From: Panaeolus papilionaceus
Lineage: Eukaryota; Basidiomycota; Agaricomycetes; Agaricales
Reading direction: 5' to 3'
Length of the DNA: 64,000 bases
NCBI GenBank assembly: GCA_015501605.1
Contig: JADNRZ010000007.1
Location: 62,001-126,000, forward strand
Positions 1 through 12,104 of this stretch are shown piece after piece. A program made the position numbers and the translations under genes. How positions within the stretch are numbered: position 1 is the first letter of the stretch; each line of letters begins with the position of its first letter. Under the pieces are notes generated by a model that saw only the letters and a program-made list of their open reading frames with translations, did not search any database and had not been told where the DNA came from.

Positions 1-1174
1 ACCCTAGGATATTCTCGGACACGAATTCTGTGGCATTGTCGATGAAGTGGGTCCAAATGTAACGGAATTCAAACCAGGCGACCGCGTCGTCTCGTCATTC
101 CAGATTGCTTGTGGCAACTGCCAATTCTGCAAAAAGGTCAGTCATACGCAGAGGTTCGCGAAAAAAGTCATACTTATGCATAAAACAGGGCCTCACTAGC
201 ATGTGCGATACCACGAACAGCTCGAGCGTCCAAGAAAAGTTGTACGGCAACAAAATCGCAGGAGTTTTCGGTTACTCGCATTTCGTAGGCGGATTCCCTG
301 GTGGACAAGCCGAATATGTCAGAATACCATTTGGACAAAACAACGTCTTGAAGGTAAAACTCTTTTTTCTAATAAAAATAATTATGTTTTATCTGACATA
401 TATACACAGATCCCTGATAACATACCCGACGAGAAAGCATTATACCTCAGTGACGTCATTCCGACTTCATACCACGCCGTGAAATGCGCCGATGTCCAGA
501 AAGGCTCTACAGTTGCCATTTGGGGTCTCGGTCCCATAGGTCTCAACTCTGCTCAATGGGCCAAGATTGAGGGAGCCAGTCTGGTCATCGGCATTGACAC
601 CGTAGACAACCGCCTCGAGCTGGCAAAGTCTAAGCTAGGCATCGAGGTCATCGACCCTCGCCAGACCGATGTCCTCCAAAGGATTCACGAACTCACAAAT
701 GGCACCGGTGTCGACTGCTCCATCGACGCTGCTGGGTTCCGATACACTCAAAGCTTGATCCAAAAAGCTCAGCGTGCAATTGGGCTCGAAACAGACGCTT
801 CGCAAATCATCAACGAGATCCTCAGGTCGACCAGAAAGTTTGGCACTGTTTCCCTCATCGCTGACTATGCCGCTACGACTAACGGCTTCCTTATTGGTGC
901 TGTTATGGAGAAGGGTATTACGCTTCGTGGAGCTGGTCAGTGCCCTGTGCAGAAGTATTGGCATGACCTGCTGAAGCGAGTGGAGTCTGGAGAGTTCGAT
1001 CCCACTGTCATCCTCACCCACAGGTTCTCCATCGAGGAGATTCCAAACATATACGCCGCCATGGACCAGAAGACAGACAACGTAATTAAGAGCTTTGTTC
1101 AGACTCGGTTCTCTGCACCCCCTGCTCCCGGAACCCCACCTTTGTCGTCACTCAAAGCACACGCGTTGAATTAG
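1..1174 (+). CDS. Zinc-dependent alcohol/formaldehyde dehydrogenase-like protein (5' end outside window)
   Basis: Medium-chain zinc dehydrogenase that would oxidise an alcohol or aldehyde adduct with NAD(P)+. The visible exons join as 8-136, 189-353 and 410-1174. An upstream intron ends at the TAG at position 7, so the N-terminus lies before the window. Seen directly: the [12 protein letters not shown] block with a catalytic-zinc Glu, then four structural-zinc cysteines in the [15 protein letters not shown] pattern (the last two residues fall in the second exon), then a Rossmann segment [15 protein letters not shown] followed by an acidic IDTVDNR turn. The C-terminus after the catalytic fold is a short Pro-rich tail ending in AHALN. 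The pattern is closest to the glutathione-dependent formaldehyde dehydrogenase-like branch of the family; the substrate cannot be told from this. Both introns, 137-188 and 354-409, have GT-AG ends. Confidence 0.9.
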
Positions 1175-3460
1175 AGGATGTAGGAGTGTTTTTAATAAAG
1201 TATTAATAACAGTGTTTTTGTGAAATTTAGTTGAATTACGATGTCATACGTATGAGTGATTAATGCCTTTGAATTTTTGCTACACAGGGATGGCTGTGAA
1301 CGTGTTACTTGACAATTTTACTGGAAGGTTATCGGGCGTCTAATCTTACCGTGTCTTAATCGCGGTATCTCATATTGTTGCCCACGGAACTGTGTGAACC
1401 AAATGTTACGCCGCTAATTCTCAAAATATTCACTTCCTCTTGTAGTCTAGCACGAACATGCAACAGGAGGAACATATCCCGACTAATTTTGGGAGGACGG
1501 GTCCGTACACGCCTCCGAAGACTTGCAATGCACCGACGTCATGATATCCCGTCTTCATAGACAATTTCTGAGGGGACGCGTTCAAATTAGGTTGAGAACA
1601 TAGCGAAGCGGTGGCTATAAGTTTTAGTTATCGTTTGAGATCCCATTACACGAGTCTCCGTTGTCAAAAACGTACGAGAAAGTCGGTGTGTTACTAATCG
1701 CACCCTTCCATCTTTAACACACGTCGGTACCGTCTTTGATACGACTTCCGCAAGCAACAGATTAGGTATCGATATCGTGGCACCTTTAGTTTTTCGAGGT
1801 GACAAACTAACTGACACGAAAGTACGTCTGACCACAGCAAATGAAGATACGCAACACACAGGCCCCTTTCGTTGACACACATGTTTGAAGGCGCTTCTTT
1901 TAACTCCGCTTGTGAGAATGATATTCTATCATTATATGCACCATCACGGAGGACCAACATGGGGGAAAAATTGAACCCTAGCGAACCTTCCGTCTATATG
2001 CACCAGTTGGAGCACACAAGTGAACATATACTGCGGCGTCTACAATCAAGTCGACATCTATTCCCATGACATGTATTAATCCGAACAGGTGTCCAGGATC
2101 AGTCCGTCGTTCTATGTTTATGGCGAGTCTGGTTGGTGTTGTTCGGTATGGCCAATGAATGGGAGTAGCGTGTGAGGATATTTGCGGGAAATGAACGGTC
2201 AGGCGTTGATAAGAGTGGCGTGCTTCAGCCAACTAATCGTGTACTACCCCACGAGTCAGTTCACAGTGTTCAAGGTGTTGGTCTGGCTCATGGGAATCGA
2301 GATACCGAATTGAATGGAATTGACAATGGGTTGACTACGACTCCTTAGCTCTCGGTAGTCAGTGATAATAGAAGTCCGATAACTACATCTTTAATTGAGG
2401 TTCCTAGAAGCCAGTCGAATACAAGACGAACTATGGAGAGGCAAGTTATCATCAGAACGGTCCGAAATGAACCAGCTGACGTGTATGTAAAGCAAATGCA
2501 TTGGTTACAAGATTCAGCAGTACAAAACACTATTGGGCAAATTTAGGTGTCAATAGGGTTCTCTGATTGGATAATTTGAGAATAGTAACATCGGAGGTGA
2601 AGTTTGACGACGGGAAGGATCAGAGAGTGTCAATAAGTAGTGGGTGGGGGATGAGGTCGACGTCAGGTGTTACGACGCGTGAGTGCGTGACGCGGATCGA
2701 AAATCCCTCCGATGGGCATCAGTAAATTTAAGAGGTTCAGATAATGCATCATAAGGGTCATGTAATCGATGTAACTTGCTGTCAGCGGTATAATCTGGCA
2801 TAATCTTACAACATACCATATATTGACCTTATAAGCCCACCCTCTGATATGTCAGTGTCATCAGATTGATATCAGAATGGCTTGACATTAGCAGAGAAAT
2901 AATTTATGTCGCAGATTGCCAGTTGAAGTTGTAGTTCATATCATGCTAGAACTGGATCCCAGATTTCTTGCAGTTGGTCATGAAATAAATAGATGGAAAA
3001 ACATGTCATTATCATTTAACAGAAATATACATTAGAACTCAAAACAATATTCTACTAGAGTATTAATTAATCATGAGAAGGGGTGTCCAAACTGTGAGCC
3101 AATTAATATTCTCCATAGCGCTGTCCTCTATATAACTACATGCTGAAAGATTGGAGGAAGAAACGAGTGGAAATGGCACACTAGCGCGTCACAATGTTTG
3201 AAAAGTGGAGGTGTTGCCTTGAAAATACAGTTTTAATTTAGGTGCGACAATTGCTAGAAAGTAAAAAGGAACATACCTGAACCCTTCAAACGAACCAACC
3301 CATGAGCATAGAACTATACCTATAAAGTTTAAATAGGTGTTAGTGCCTGTTAATGTTGAGAGATATGACAAGCCAGTCGTACCTTATATTATTCTAGCTC
3401 AACTGGCTCACCTTAAGGGAAATTAGGAGGAATCGTAGTGAGTTAGACTGGTGACGCAGT

Positions 3461-3509
3461 CCCTCACCCGAGGCATCAGCCGCCGTGAGGCTGATGCCTC
3501 GGGTGAGGG
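3461..3509. repeat. Perfect 20-bp inverted repeat (hairpin) with 9-nt loop
   Basis: Left arm 3461-3480 and right arm 3490-3509 are exact reverse complements (20 of 20), separated by nine bases. The arms are GC-rich in an AT-rich surround. A short second pairing, GTGAC at 3451-3455 with GTCAC at 3516-3520, extends the symmetry outside a bulge. The ten bases TAGTGAGTTA occur on both sides, at 3436-3445 and 3529-3538, as a direct repeat resembling a target-site duplication. Confidence 0.85.
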
Positions 3510-3829
3510 GCCCAAGTCACAGGCCTGGTAGTGAGTTAAGTGAGAGAGGTCGCATGAGGGTCCTCGAACTTCGTGCTGAATTATGAACCAACTATCACGT
3601 GTAGTGTTCATAAGCATCACAGGCGTGACGGTGTGCTGTCTGTCACATCCAATCGAAGGAATTTTGCTAAGTCCTTTTTCCCAAGGTGAATATCAGGCGG
3701 TGTCAGGGAATATAAGCATGCTACAATTCTGACACATGTATCATGAACAAAATACAACCATTTTATTTCCAGACAAGTCTACCATCAAGATGGTTTATTG
3801 AATATATACTTAATAGCAGAATGGTACCT

Positions 3830-3849
3830 CAGTGCATGTCCATGCACTG
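3830..3849. repeat. Short perfect palindrome (9-bp arms, 2-nt spacer)
   Basis: CAGTGCATG at 3830-3838 pairs exactly with CATGCACTG at 3841-3849 around a TC spacer. It lies about 320 bp from the larger hairpin in the same gene-free tract. Its function is unknown. It may be part of a small non-autonomous element or a binding-site palindrome. Confidence 0.6.
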
Positions 3850-5533
3850 GCATATCAGTGAGGCAAGGTCTGTTACATAATGGTCAGTGCCAGAACGACA
3901 AAACAGGTTTTGATTATTTTGCTGATGGGTTCTCATCAATAGGTTGTCGTATCTATAGCTTGTTGTAGCGTCATCCCAGGCCAAGCTCACCTATCGCGTC
4001 AGTGAGGCATTCGGCAGGTATGCTATGCTACTGCATGTGAAACACGCGGAATCTATGTAATTTCCCGTTGCGTAAGGGCATTCTTTAGAAGGCGAAATTA
4101 CAAGCACAGCCTAGTCAAGCGACGTAGATCATCGAAAACTGGCAGAAAATGGTAAGAAGGTATATACTTGTGAACTCTCGCTCGCATCGAGTGGAACGCT
4201 TCAAGCCTAAAACTTCGATTTTTCCTCGACCTACTAGACGAATGTTGGTAAACTTGATATAGAATCGTTGGATTGATATCGAAACGGGTCATTACACAGT
4301 CGGCAATTGCTATTAAGGAGCGATGCCCGCGACGTTTGGCTGTACGGGTACCTTGGCATTTTCGTTCCATAATGGAAATGAATTAAAGCCCGTGAAGGAT
4401 ATTCCGACTTCCTAGATATGAGGTATTCAACTGGCGAAACGTGCGTTTAATGTAGAAAAGACACCTCCGATGTCGTCACAGTATCAGATCGAGATAATCA
4501 CATAGCAAACCAGCTGGAAGGTAGAGGCGGTAGGGAGTGATATGGCATCCCCGTCGCTCTAAAAGTGTCAATGTTGCTGTATCTTGGAAATTTGGACTTG
4601 TGGGTTTATGGAGCATACCAAGTTGTTTCATACGTGGACTATTTTTAAATCGAATTGAAAGATAAGATAAATTTACTTACGGATCGAAATTTCAAGGGAG
4701 TTGTAGTACGTGTCAGGGAAGTAGCGGGAAAACCATGGATTTGTTGGAGATGGTGCATAAGGGTGGGACAGGTTGGGTTACTATTGAAAGCAAAGGGGTA
4801 TACGTACCCATGTCACAGAGGTGGAAATTCAAGGTATGAATCTGGTCGCTGTGTCAAACGAGTACTAGTGTGGAGACTGCGAAACGCAGAATCTGGAGCA
4901 AAGTAGACAATTGCAAGGGCAAGTCACATCCGGAATAACAGATACGGCGTAGTAGATTCCAGCTAGATTTGACAATTAAGGAAGGTTGCCTGCACAATTA
5001 CAAGAGAGATTCGATGGGTATCAAAAGTCGGGGTTATCGAGGTAAAGAACATGCTGAGGCCATCGTCAGTGTTTATTCAGGCTTCAGTCGGGCATCGGTA
5101 GTGAAAGTCTGAAGTTGCCACGACGTCTAGTTCATAATGAAGAATAAAACAGAATGGTCAATTAATTCGAAGGTATAAATGATATAAGGTGGTTTCGATG
5201 GAGTGTTGCGGATAGGGGTTATAGTAGGAGTTGGGGGATTGGAGGAAGAAAGAAGATGGACTCAAGTGTGGGTCTTTATCGTATGAATTACATAAATAAA
5301 GCTGTGATACTGTATCATATGCCTATTTCGAATATATATCTCGAATTAAATTAAATAAGAGCGGAGGAGGTGGAAATAAACACAGCAAGAAAGTGGCTGT
5401 GATCACGTAATCTACCCGTGGGACACTCCTGAACAAAAAAGGAAATAACACTGATGCATTTCCAAAATATAATAAAGCAAGGTCAAAGCAGCCTTTCCCA
5501 TTGTCACCATCGACGTTCTCCTCCAAACCTTCA

Positions 5534-8500
5534 ATGGCCAACCAATACAACAACAACAACGGCAATGGTCAATGGAGTCATAACAACTTCAACTTTCCTC
5601 AACTTCAATTGGAGCAGGAATACGACTTTGCTGCTGGCCAACGTCTTCATCAACAACCATATCATCAACAACCCCAACAGCCGACTCAACAGCCGCAACA
5701 ACAACCATACCGCTTCGGTCAACAGCAAAACCATGCTTCAGCCTCCTCAATACCCCCAGAATTTCAGTTACAACAAAGTCATCAGCAATCTCATAGCCGT
5801 ACATCGTCATTTGGCGCATCTACAACTCAGCTACCTCAGCTATCTCAGGGAAATACTTATGCACATGGCGTGTATCAGTCACAACAGTCGTTAAACCCTC
5901 CTGTTAGTCAGGGTAGTATCCCTAATCCTTATCGCATTAATCCGGCTGCTTTCACTTTTGGTGCCAATACCAGCAATTCTGCAAGCATCACAACCAACAA
6001 CTTCACCGCTTCACCTCCACCAATTCACAGTTCATTTCCTCCCTCTGCATCTTCTTCAAACTCTTATTATCATTCAAACTCCGATTTGGCCACCTCTGAG
6101 CCTCAACCGAAGCGACATCATAGTCAAGCTTTCAAGGATGACTTCAATCAGGATGATCAAGATGCTGAAATGAATCAAGGAGACCCCAAAGACCCTAACA
6201 AGTCAAAATTGTACGTCTTTGCTTCATTCTTTGACAAATATTTCCCATAGCTCACAAGGGGAAAAAATTCATATAGAGCGCGTGCCTGTCAGAGATGTAA
6301 AAATCTCAAGGTCAAATGCGAGGCCAAGACAGAGACAGACCCTTGTAAGCGTTGCTTTAATGGTGGTCACGAATGTGTCATCCCAGGAAGGAAAGTCCGC
6401 CGAACCCCACCGTAAGTAGTTATCTATATATGTCTCCTCATTGCTCTCAGAAACGAGCCTCATGTCTTTAATTTCAGAAAACGGGAGCATCTCATCAACC
6501 AGATACAAAATCAAGCAAAGGAAATCGAGAGACTCATGGGGTTGCTCGAAAACGTCACAAAGGACGGTCAAGCTTCGAATGAACCCAAACTCGATACCAA
6601 TGTGACTGCTTCTCAACTCCAACCTCCCCTATCCCTTTCTCCATCATCAGCTTCTGGTCCCTTCTTTGGCCCAGGCGATCAACCTTTGTCACAGGCAGAA
6701 CACGATGATGCTGTCAAGGCAGTTCAGGATTGGATTTCGAAGGCTCGAGAGTCTCTCAACGATTTTGGCGCCTTTATCGGTATCGGAACGGCTGGTACCT
6801 CTAAGCGTCTGATTGTTGACGCAGACTTGGAAGAAGGAGAATCTAGCGACGATGAGTTTTTCACTGACGTTCCTGAAGATTTTGAGACGGGCGACATGGA
6901 CGATCAGTATGATGTCGCAATCGAGGATTCGGAAGGCGCACCGATCGAGCCGGGCGCGGCAAACCACCGCGGCAGACGACTTCAGCACAAACCTTCAGGT
7001 TCGAGCCTAGGAACCTCAGCAGCAGGGACAAGGTCTCAGAAGAAGGGGCTAGGAGAGACGCCTGCTAATTTGCCGGTCGAAGCTTCTCCATTCGGTTTGT
7101 TTGGTAACCTGGCTCTCAAGGGTCCAAGGAGTCGAGCGACCAGTGTCGAACCAGGAGAAGCAGAGTCAGAGCAAGGTCCTGGTATTGCCAATGAGGACTT
7201 CTTCAAGTCTAGTACGTTTTTTTCTATCGATTCATGTCTTGATCATTTCTGACCGATTTATCAGCTCCTTCCATTTCCCGCCCTATACGCAATGATTTCC
7301 AAGCGCCTGCGATCTTGGCACGAGGAATTATCACGCCTGCTGAAGCGGAGCACTTGTTCAAGATGTCAGTCTAGCTATTATTATTATTCCATGAAATGCA
7401 GGCACTGATCGTCCCTTTAGCTACTTTGACAACATGAATCTCTCCGTGTCTCTTCTAGACCCAGTTCTATATACGGCGCAGCGTACCTTCTATCGATCGC
7501 CGTTCCTGTTTACCGTCAGTAAGTATCACATCTTTCCTTTCTCCCTTTCTAGCTCTGAGAACTTTACTCTTAGTTTGTGCCATTGCCTCCCGATTCTATG
7601 ATGCGCGTCCCAACATCTACCCCCAAATGATGCAATTTGCTCAACTGGCAGCTGGAACCGCCCTGATTAGCGGCGCAAAGAATGTTGAAATGTGCTCCGC
7701 ATACATCCTGCTAAGTTTGTATCCTGTACCTGCAAGGAAATGGGAAGACCAGCGCAGTTGGCTGTATCTTGGGCTTGCTATTCGGTCCGTCTCATCCTCC
7801 TAGTAACATTATTTCGTTTGACTCAAGCTTTACACTTCCAGTACTGCGACAGATCTCAATCTCCACCTCCCTACTACCGCAAAACCCGTAAACGAGAACC
7901 ACGCCCGTGAAATGCTCAATCGCACAAGGGTGTGGCTCAATTGTTTCAACCTTGACCGATCAACTGGTTCTCAGTATGGCAAACCTCCCATCATCAACCC
8001 ACGCGACTACATTGCCAATCACTGTGAAAACTGGTGGAGAAATTCCCCTGTCAACATGCGCAATTTCGACATTCACATCGTCGCCTACAACGCCGAGCTT
8101 AAAGTCATGGCCAACTTCATTGCTAAGCTGTACAGTGATCCTCATCATCCAACTGGGCTGAACAAGGCGAGTTTGATTCCTTCGACACCTATAGCGATGC
8201 AAGGGCTAACCACAACCTTTAGTTGGTCAATTTCGAAGCGATTGCGACGGAGACGGATGATGAGCTCAAAGCACTGCAGGAGAAGTGGTTTGCTGCCATC
8301 CGCGAAAACTCGGACATGTCAGATCCCCAAAATATCTTCCGCACTGGCCTACTTCGTCTAGCATATAGCTATTCGAGGCTTATCGCTCTCTCTTACGGAT
8401 TCCAGCATGCCTTTGGGAAGAATGACGGGATCGATGAGAACCCCTTCTTGATGAGGGTGAGTACAAGTTAATTTGTTCATTCATTCCCCGTCTCATTTCT

Positions 8501-9504
8501 TGCGTTGGTATAGTGTTTGAGAGCTGCATCAGATGTTGTCGAATCTCTCGTATCCGATATCTGCCGCCCGGGTCAGATGCATTTCCTCCGGCACGGTCCA
8601 GAAGCCCAGAGCGTTTTCGTGACGTTTGCATCAGCCTTCCTCGTCAAGCTCCTTCAACCCAAGTTTGCAACTTACCTCGCTCCACAAACTCGAGTGGAAA
8701 TTCGGGCATTGGTGCAAAAGGTCGTCGATCTTTTGGGCTCTCCCGATGTTGCGATTGATGAACGGCATGGACCTAAAATCTATTCACGCTTCTTGGAGAA
8801 GCTCCTTGCGAAACCCATGGCCAGGCTAGACCCTATGTCCCCCGGTGCTTCGCCAAATGCGTCCTTACCCAGATCCAAGGTGTCTAGACGAACAAAATCA
8901 TCTTCTGGAACTGCGCACTGGGCCTCGGGCCAGGGAAGCGCAAACAGTATCGGCGGTTCGTTCCCTCAACCCCCCGACTCCGCTTCTTCACAGACGTTCG
9001 ACCTGCCTCCCGCTTCATCAAACCATCCATCCCCTGCGACGAGCACTTCATTGTCCCCACCACCCATGGATGCTGCTCTCTCATCAGAGTTCGACGTGTT
9101 TGTACCAACAGGTCAGATCGACGCGTATACTGCCTCTGGTCTCAACGTCAACCTAAACCTTGGGACAGATCTGGGCATGACTAATCCTCCAGGTGTGAAT
9201 GGAGACGGAGGAGATAAAGCTATGGACGGCATGTTTTATCCCGAACTACCGTTCGACGATGCTATTATCTCGAGTATACAGGATCTTACAAATCCAAGTG
9301 GATGGCAGGATATTTCGCTGCCTGGTAGGCATATTTATTATCCTTGTTAGGTTATATCAATTTATCTAATTTCATCCCTGCTATGTATCTGTAGGCTTTA
9401 ACTGGATGGCCCAATTCCAACAAAATCTAGGACTAGACCTCAACAACCCAGAGGGGTTCTATGCCGACCAAAACATGCCCTACCTAACGGGACCTGATAA
9501 GTAA
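5534..9504 (+). CDS. Zn2Cys6 fungal transcription factor, PriB/prtT-like
   Basis: Nuclear DNA-binding regulator of about 1,150 residues. Ten exons (5534-6210, 6259-6411, 6478-7211, 7265-7364, 7421-7518, 7574-7784, 7842-8166, 8223-8456, 8514-9324, 9395-9504) total 3,453 nt, exactly divisible by three. The N-terminal 220 residues are Gln/Asn/Ser-rich. Residues about 230-275 form the zinc cluster ACQRCKNLKVKC with DPCKRC and HECVIPGR, followed by a basic linker and a short coiled coil (INQIQNQAKEIERLM) for dimerisation. The middle carries the fungal-specific regulatory domain (about residues 540-950), and the C-terminus is Ser/Pro-rich and acidic. The cluster and linker resemble PriB of Lentinula and proteins annotated as prtT protease activators. 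Start: the first in-frame ATG, 5534; upstream in-frame codons lack an ATG. The seventh intron has a GC-AG boundary. Confidence 0.9.
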
Positions 9505-10307
9505 ATGGACTTGCAACGACTCTTGATCTGTCCGTTATATTCCCTGATATCTGTTTCTTTTTTGTTTTGTGTACCTATACCTTAGATTCACCTTGATTCC
9601 CTTATTATTCTTCACATGCTCTCTACATGCTGTCCTCAGGAATGCTTGTTGTTACATTAATTACTTGTATGAGCCTTTATATCCTCTTTCATTGGTTACC
9701 CCATCGCGGATGGACACCATGACAGTTCCACTTCTTTTCTTCTATTAAATTTGTGATACCTGTAATATACCTTGGTTTATGGGCTTCTTTTCATCTCTAT
9801 CTGGGTGTTTGTAGACTAGTTGAATGAATGTAACACTAGACAGATAACAAAAGATTTTTAACACTCATTTTGTTGGTGTCATCTGAGTTTTGAACACATT
9901 TTATCAGCCATTACGAGGACTGTATTGAGCCGCTTATAACGGACGTTTTACGGAGGCGTAAGTTGTCTTCTTGTCAGTGGCGAGAGGCGTTTAGATTCAG
10001 ATCCAAAGGGGGTGTAGCGGCTGGAAGACAGAACTCCTTGGCCCAAGTGTGAATGCATTCCTCTCAGCTCTTAGCGCTGTCGTATCAGCGTCAATCTGCC
10101 TAATAGATCAAGGTCTCGGTAACCAGCGGTTTGCAATGTTTTCCATATTTTTGTATTGGTTTTGAGTCTCTTGTCTAGTAGGGTATGTAAACACCGTTCT
10201 GCACTCCCTCTATGAAGCTGTGATCAGAATTTGCGCAAATTTGGAGAAGATATAACTCACCACCCCAAGCAATTAAAAGGGTCGTTTTCAATGGATAATT
10301 TGAGAAA
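9505..10307. other. Intergenic region between convergent genes
   Basis: This 0.8-kb stretch follows the Zn2Cys6 stop codon and precedes the stop codon of the minus-strand membrane protein gene. It is T-rich near 9540-9600, as expected for a 3' UTR. No RNA gene, repeat or coding signal was recognised. Confidence 0.6.
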
Positions 10308-10651
10308 TTAGTGGCCCTCAAGAACGCTGGCAGCACTTTGCTCGGCGTTGGCGATGGCTTGCTGTCTCCGCTCAAGAATTTCCTGCTTCTTCTGCTCCAA
10401 TAGCTCTCCAGAGCGAACCTCCCATTTGTGTGCCCAGTATCCAGCGTATCCAAAGACGCCCATGGCAATGAGATGTCCTCCTGGGTCTAGAAAACAAATG
10501 TCGAATATCCGAACAGATCAACAGCAAATTCGGAATGTATCGTGAAGAAGCACGCACTCTTGAACATGTTTTGCCTCTGGATGGAAAGTTGACCGAACCT
10601 GGAGGCGAGTCCAAATAGAGAGAAGCCAGCAATGGTGCTGAAGAGAGTCAT
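10308..10651 (-). CDS. Small two-helix membrane protein, probably mitochondrial
   Basis: Two exons, 10651-10558 and 10486-10308, give a 90-residue protein. It starts with a hydrophobic helix (TLFSTIAGFSLFGLASRF), then NPGGHLIAMGVFGYAGYWAH as a second hydrophobic segment, and ends in a long charged helix rich in Glu, Lys and Gln. This layout fits small accessory subunits of respiratory-chain or ATP-synthase complexes of the mitochondrial inner membrane, but I do not recognise the exact family. The chosen ATG at 10651 is conservative: the frame stays open upstream, and an ATG at 10743 could be joined through an unusually short 29-nt GT-AG intron to add about 20 residues (beginning MFGYNLPN). 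The TPR gene starts divergently about 140-230 bp away. Confidence 0.6.
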
Positions 10652-10881
10652 AGCTGGAACAATTACAGGGAGGGGTTTGAAGGTTGTCGCTGTGAACGAC
10701 GACAGACGATGAGTTCACGGTTTGGGAGGTTGTAGCCAAACATTAGCAATGTTGAGCACAGCCACTTTAGACGCGAGCTTATATTGTTTGTGACTTGACC
10801 CCTTTATCTATCCCCTCTCCCTTAAATCTATCGTTTCCTCCCTTCTTGGTCATTCATCCAGCTTCACATCTGGCTTATAAT

Positions 10882-11903
10882 ATGTCTGATTCAATTGATC
10901 CTAGCAACCCAACAGCGCAGAAGTTGATAACCGCTAAGCAGAAGAAGGAGACCGCTGATCAAGCCTTCAAATTGGGCCAGACCAAGGACGGTCAGTCCCT
11001 GTATGACCATTCATTTAAATAAGAGATTCTAATCTTGTTTCAGCCTTGCGATCCTATCATGAGGTATCCCATATTCTTTCCCAGTCACGTCTCACAAAAC
11101 ACACATTGATTCCACTGGTTTTGATCATTAGGCGCTGATGTACCTTCTCGGTCTTGACAAGTATGTATTCGCCTTCGAACCCTGTTTACGACAGATACTG
11201 ATTATCCTTGATAATTAGGAACGCCCTGCAAAGTATTGGCATCGCGTCGAGACCTGTTTCTAATGCTTCAGACGCTGGCAAGGAGAAAGAGAAGACAGAG
11301 GCGCGTTTCTTCAGCCATTCTAGAACTTGCATTAACTTTTCATATAGGTCGACGACATTATCGAAAAGATCTACGCGAATATGTCTGCTTGCCATCTGAA
11401 AAACGGAAACTGGAAGCGTGCACAAGAGTCAGCAGAGAAGGTATGCCGAAAATTGCAATCCTCTACTCAACCCTGCCTCATTCTCTTGAAAACAGGCTCT
11501 CGCTAAGAACGAGAACAATTACAAGGCTATGTTTAGGAAGGGTAAAGCACTAGGTGAACAAGGGTTCTTTGAGAAGGCACAGAAGGTTCTGGAAGATCTA
11601 AAAAAGAAGAACCCTGCAGGTATGTATACTCTCCTGAAATCTATGTGCAAAACTGATAATAGTTATCTCTGACTCAGACGCCGCTTTGGCTGATCAAGAG
11701 ATCGCGCGGTTGAAAGCAATCGACGATGAACGCGAAAAGGCACATAAGAAAAAGATGAAAGGTGAGTACTGAACGTGGTGTTTCCAATCATCGTTAAACG
11801 CCCTTCAGGTTTCCTCAATAAAGCCGAGAAGAAAGGCACGGCTTTGTTCGATGACCCAGAGCCAACTGAGCTTAAATCTGCCAAGATTGAAGAAGTAGCA
11901 TGA
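10882..11903 (+). CDS. Tetratricopeptide-repeat protein
   Basis: Small soluble protein of about 195 residues with at least five introns. After MSDSIDPSNP it has a helical region with RSYHEALMYLLGLDKNALQS and a pair of TPR helices (YANMSACHLKNGNWKRAQES and YKAMFRKGKALGEQGFFEKA), then a Lys/Glu-rich helix and the C-terminal tail KSAKIEEVA. The arrangement is that of the TPR region of FKBP-type immunophilins and TTC9-like proteins, which bind Hsp90/Hsp70 tails, but no isomerase domain precedes it here. The start is the first ATG of the open frame, just after a pyrimidine-rich leader. Its 3' end converges with the next gene, with 201 bp between the stops. Partner and role are inference only. Confidence 0.75.
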
Positions 11904-12104
11904 AGCTCCTCGCACCTTGCCTGCGTTCCCCCTCCCTCGATGTATTTTTTTTTGGTGTTTTCAGATTGCTTTCGACCACCAGTGTTCTGTCTACTCATTT
12001 TGTTTCTTCTGTGCATTAATATTCCCTCCTTTTAAACATAATTCATGCATACATCAATTTATAATGCAGCAAGTTAGTATCTATAATTCGGAGGGCAGCG
12101 AGCC

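Larger units (their letters stand above)
1175..5533. other. Gene-poor 4.3-kb intergenic tract
   Basis: No open frame here resembles a known family, and the longest ORFs (about 60-97 codons) have no convincing splice partners. The tract is AT-rich with simple-sequence patches. The first part holds the dehydrogenase 3' UTR (an AATAAA-type string at 1194-1199), the last part the promoter and 5' UTR of the Zn2Cys6 gene. Two perfect inverted repeats occur, listed separately at 3461-3509 and 3830-3849. No transposase, reverse transcriptase or long terminal repeats were recognised; degraded mobile-element sequence cannot be excluded. Confidence 0.6.

Noticed and set aside
1375..5565. Short ORFs of 60-97 codons in the first intergenic tract
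   Set aside because: No family features, no compatible splice sites, and AT-rich non-coding composition.
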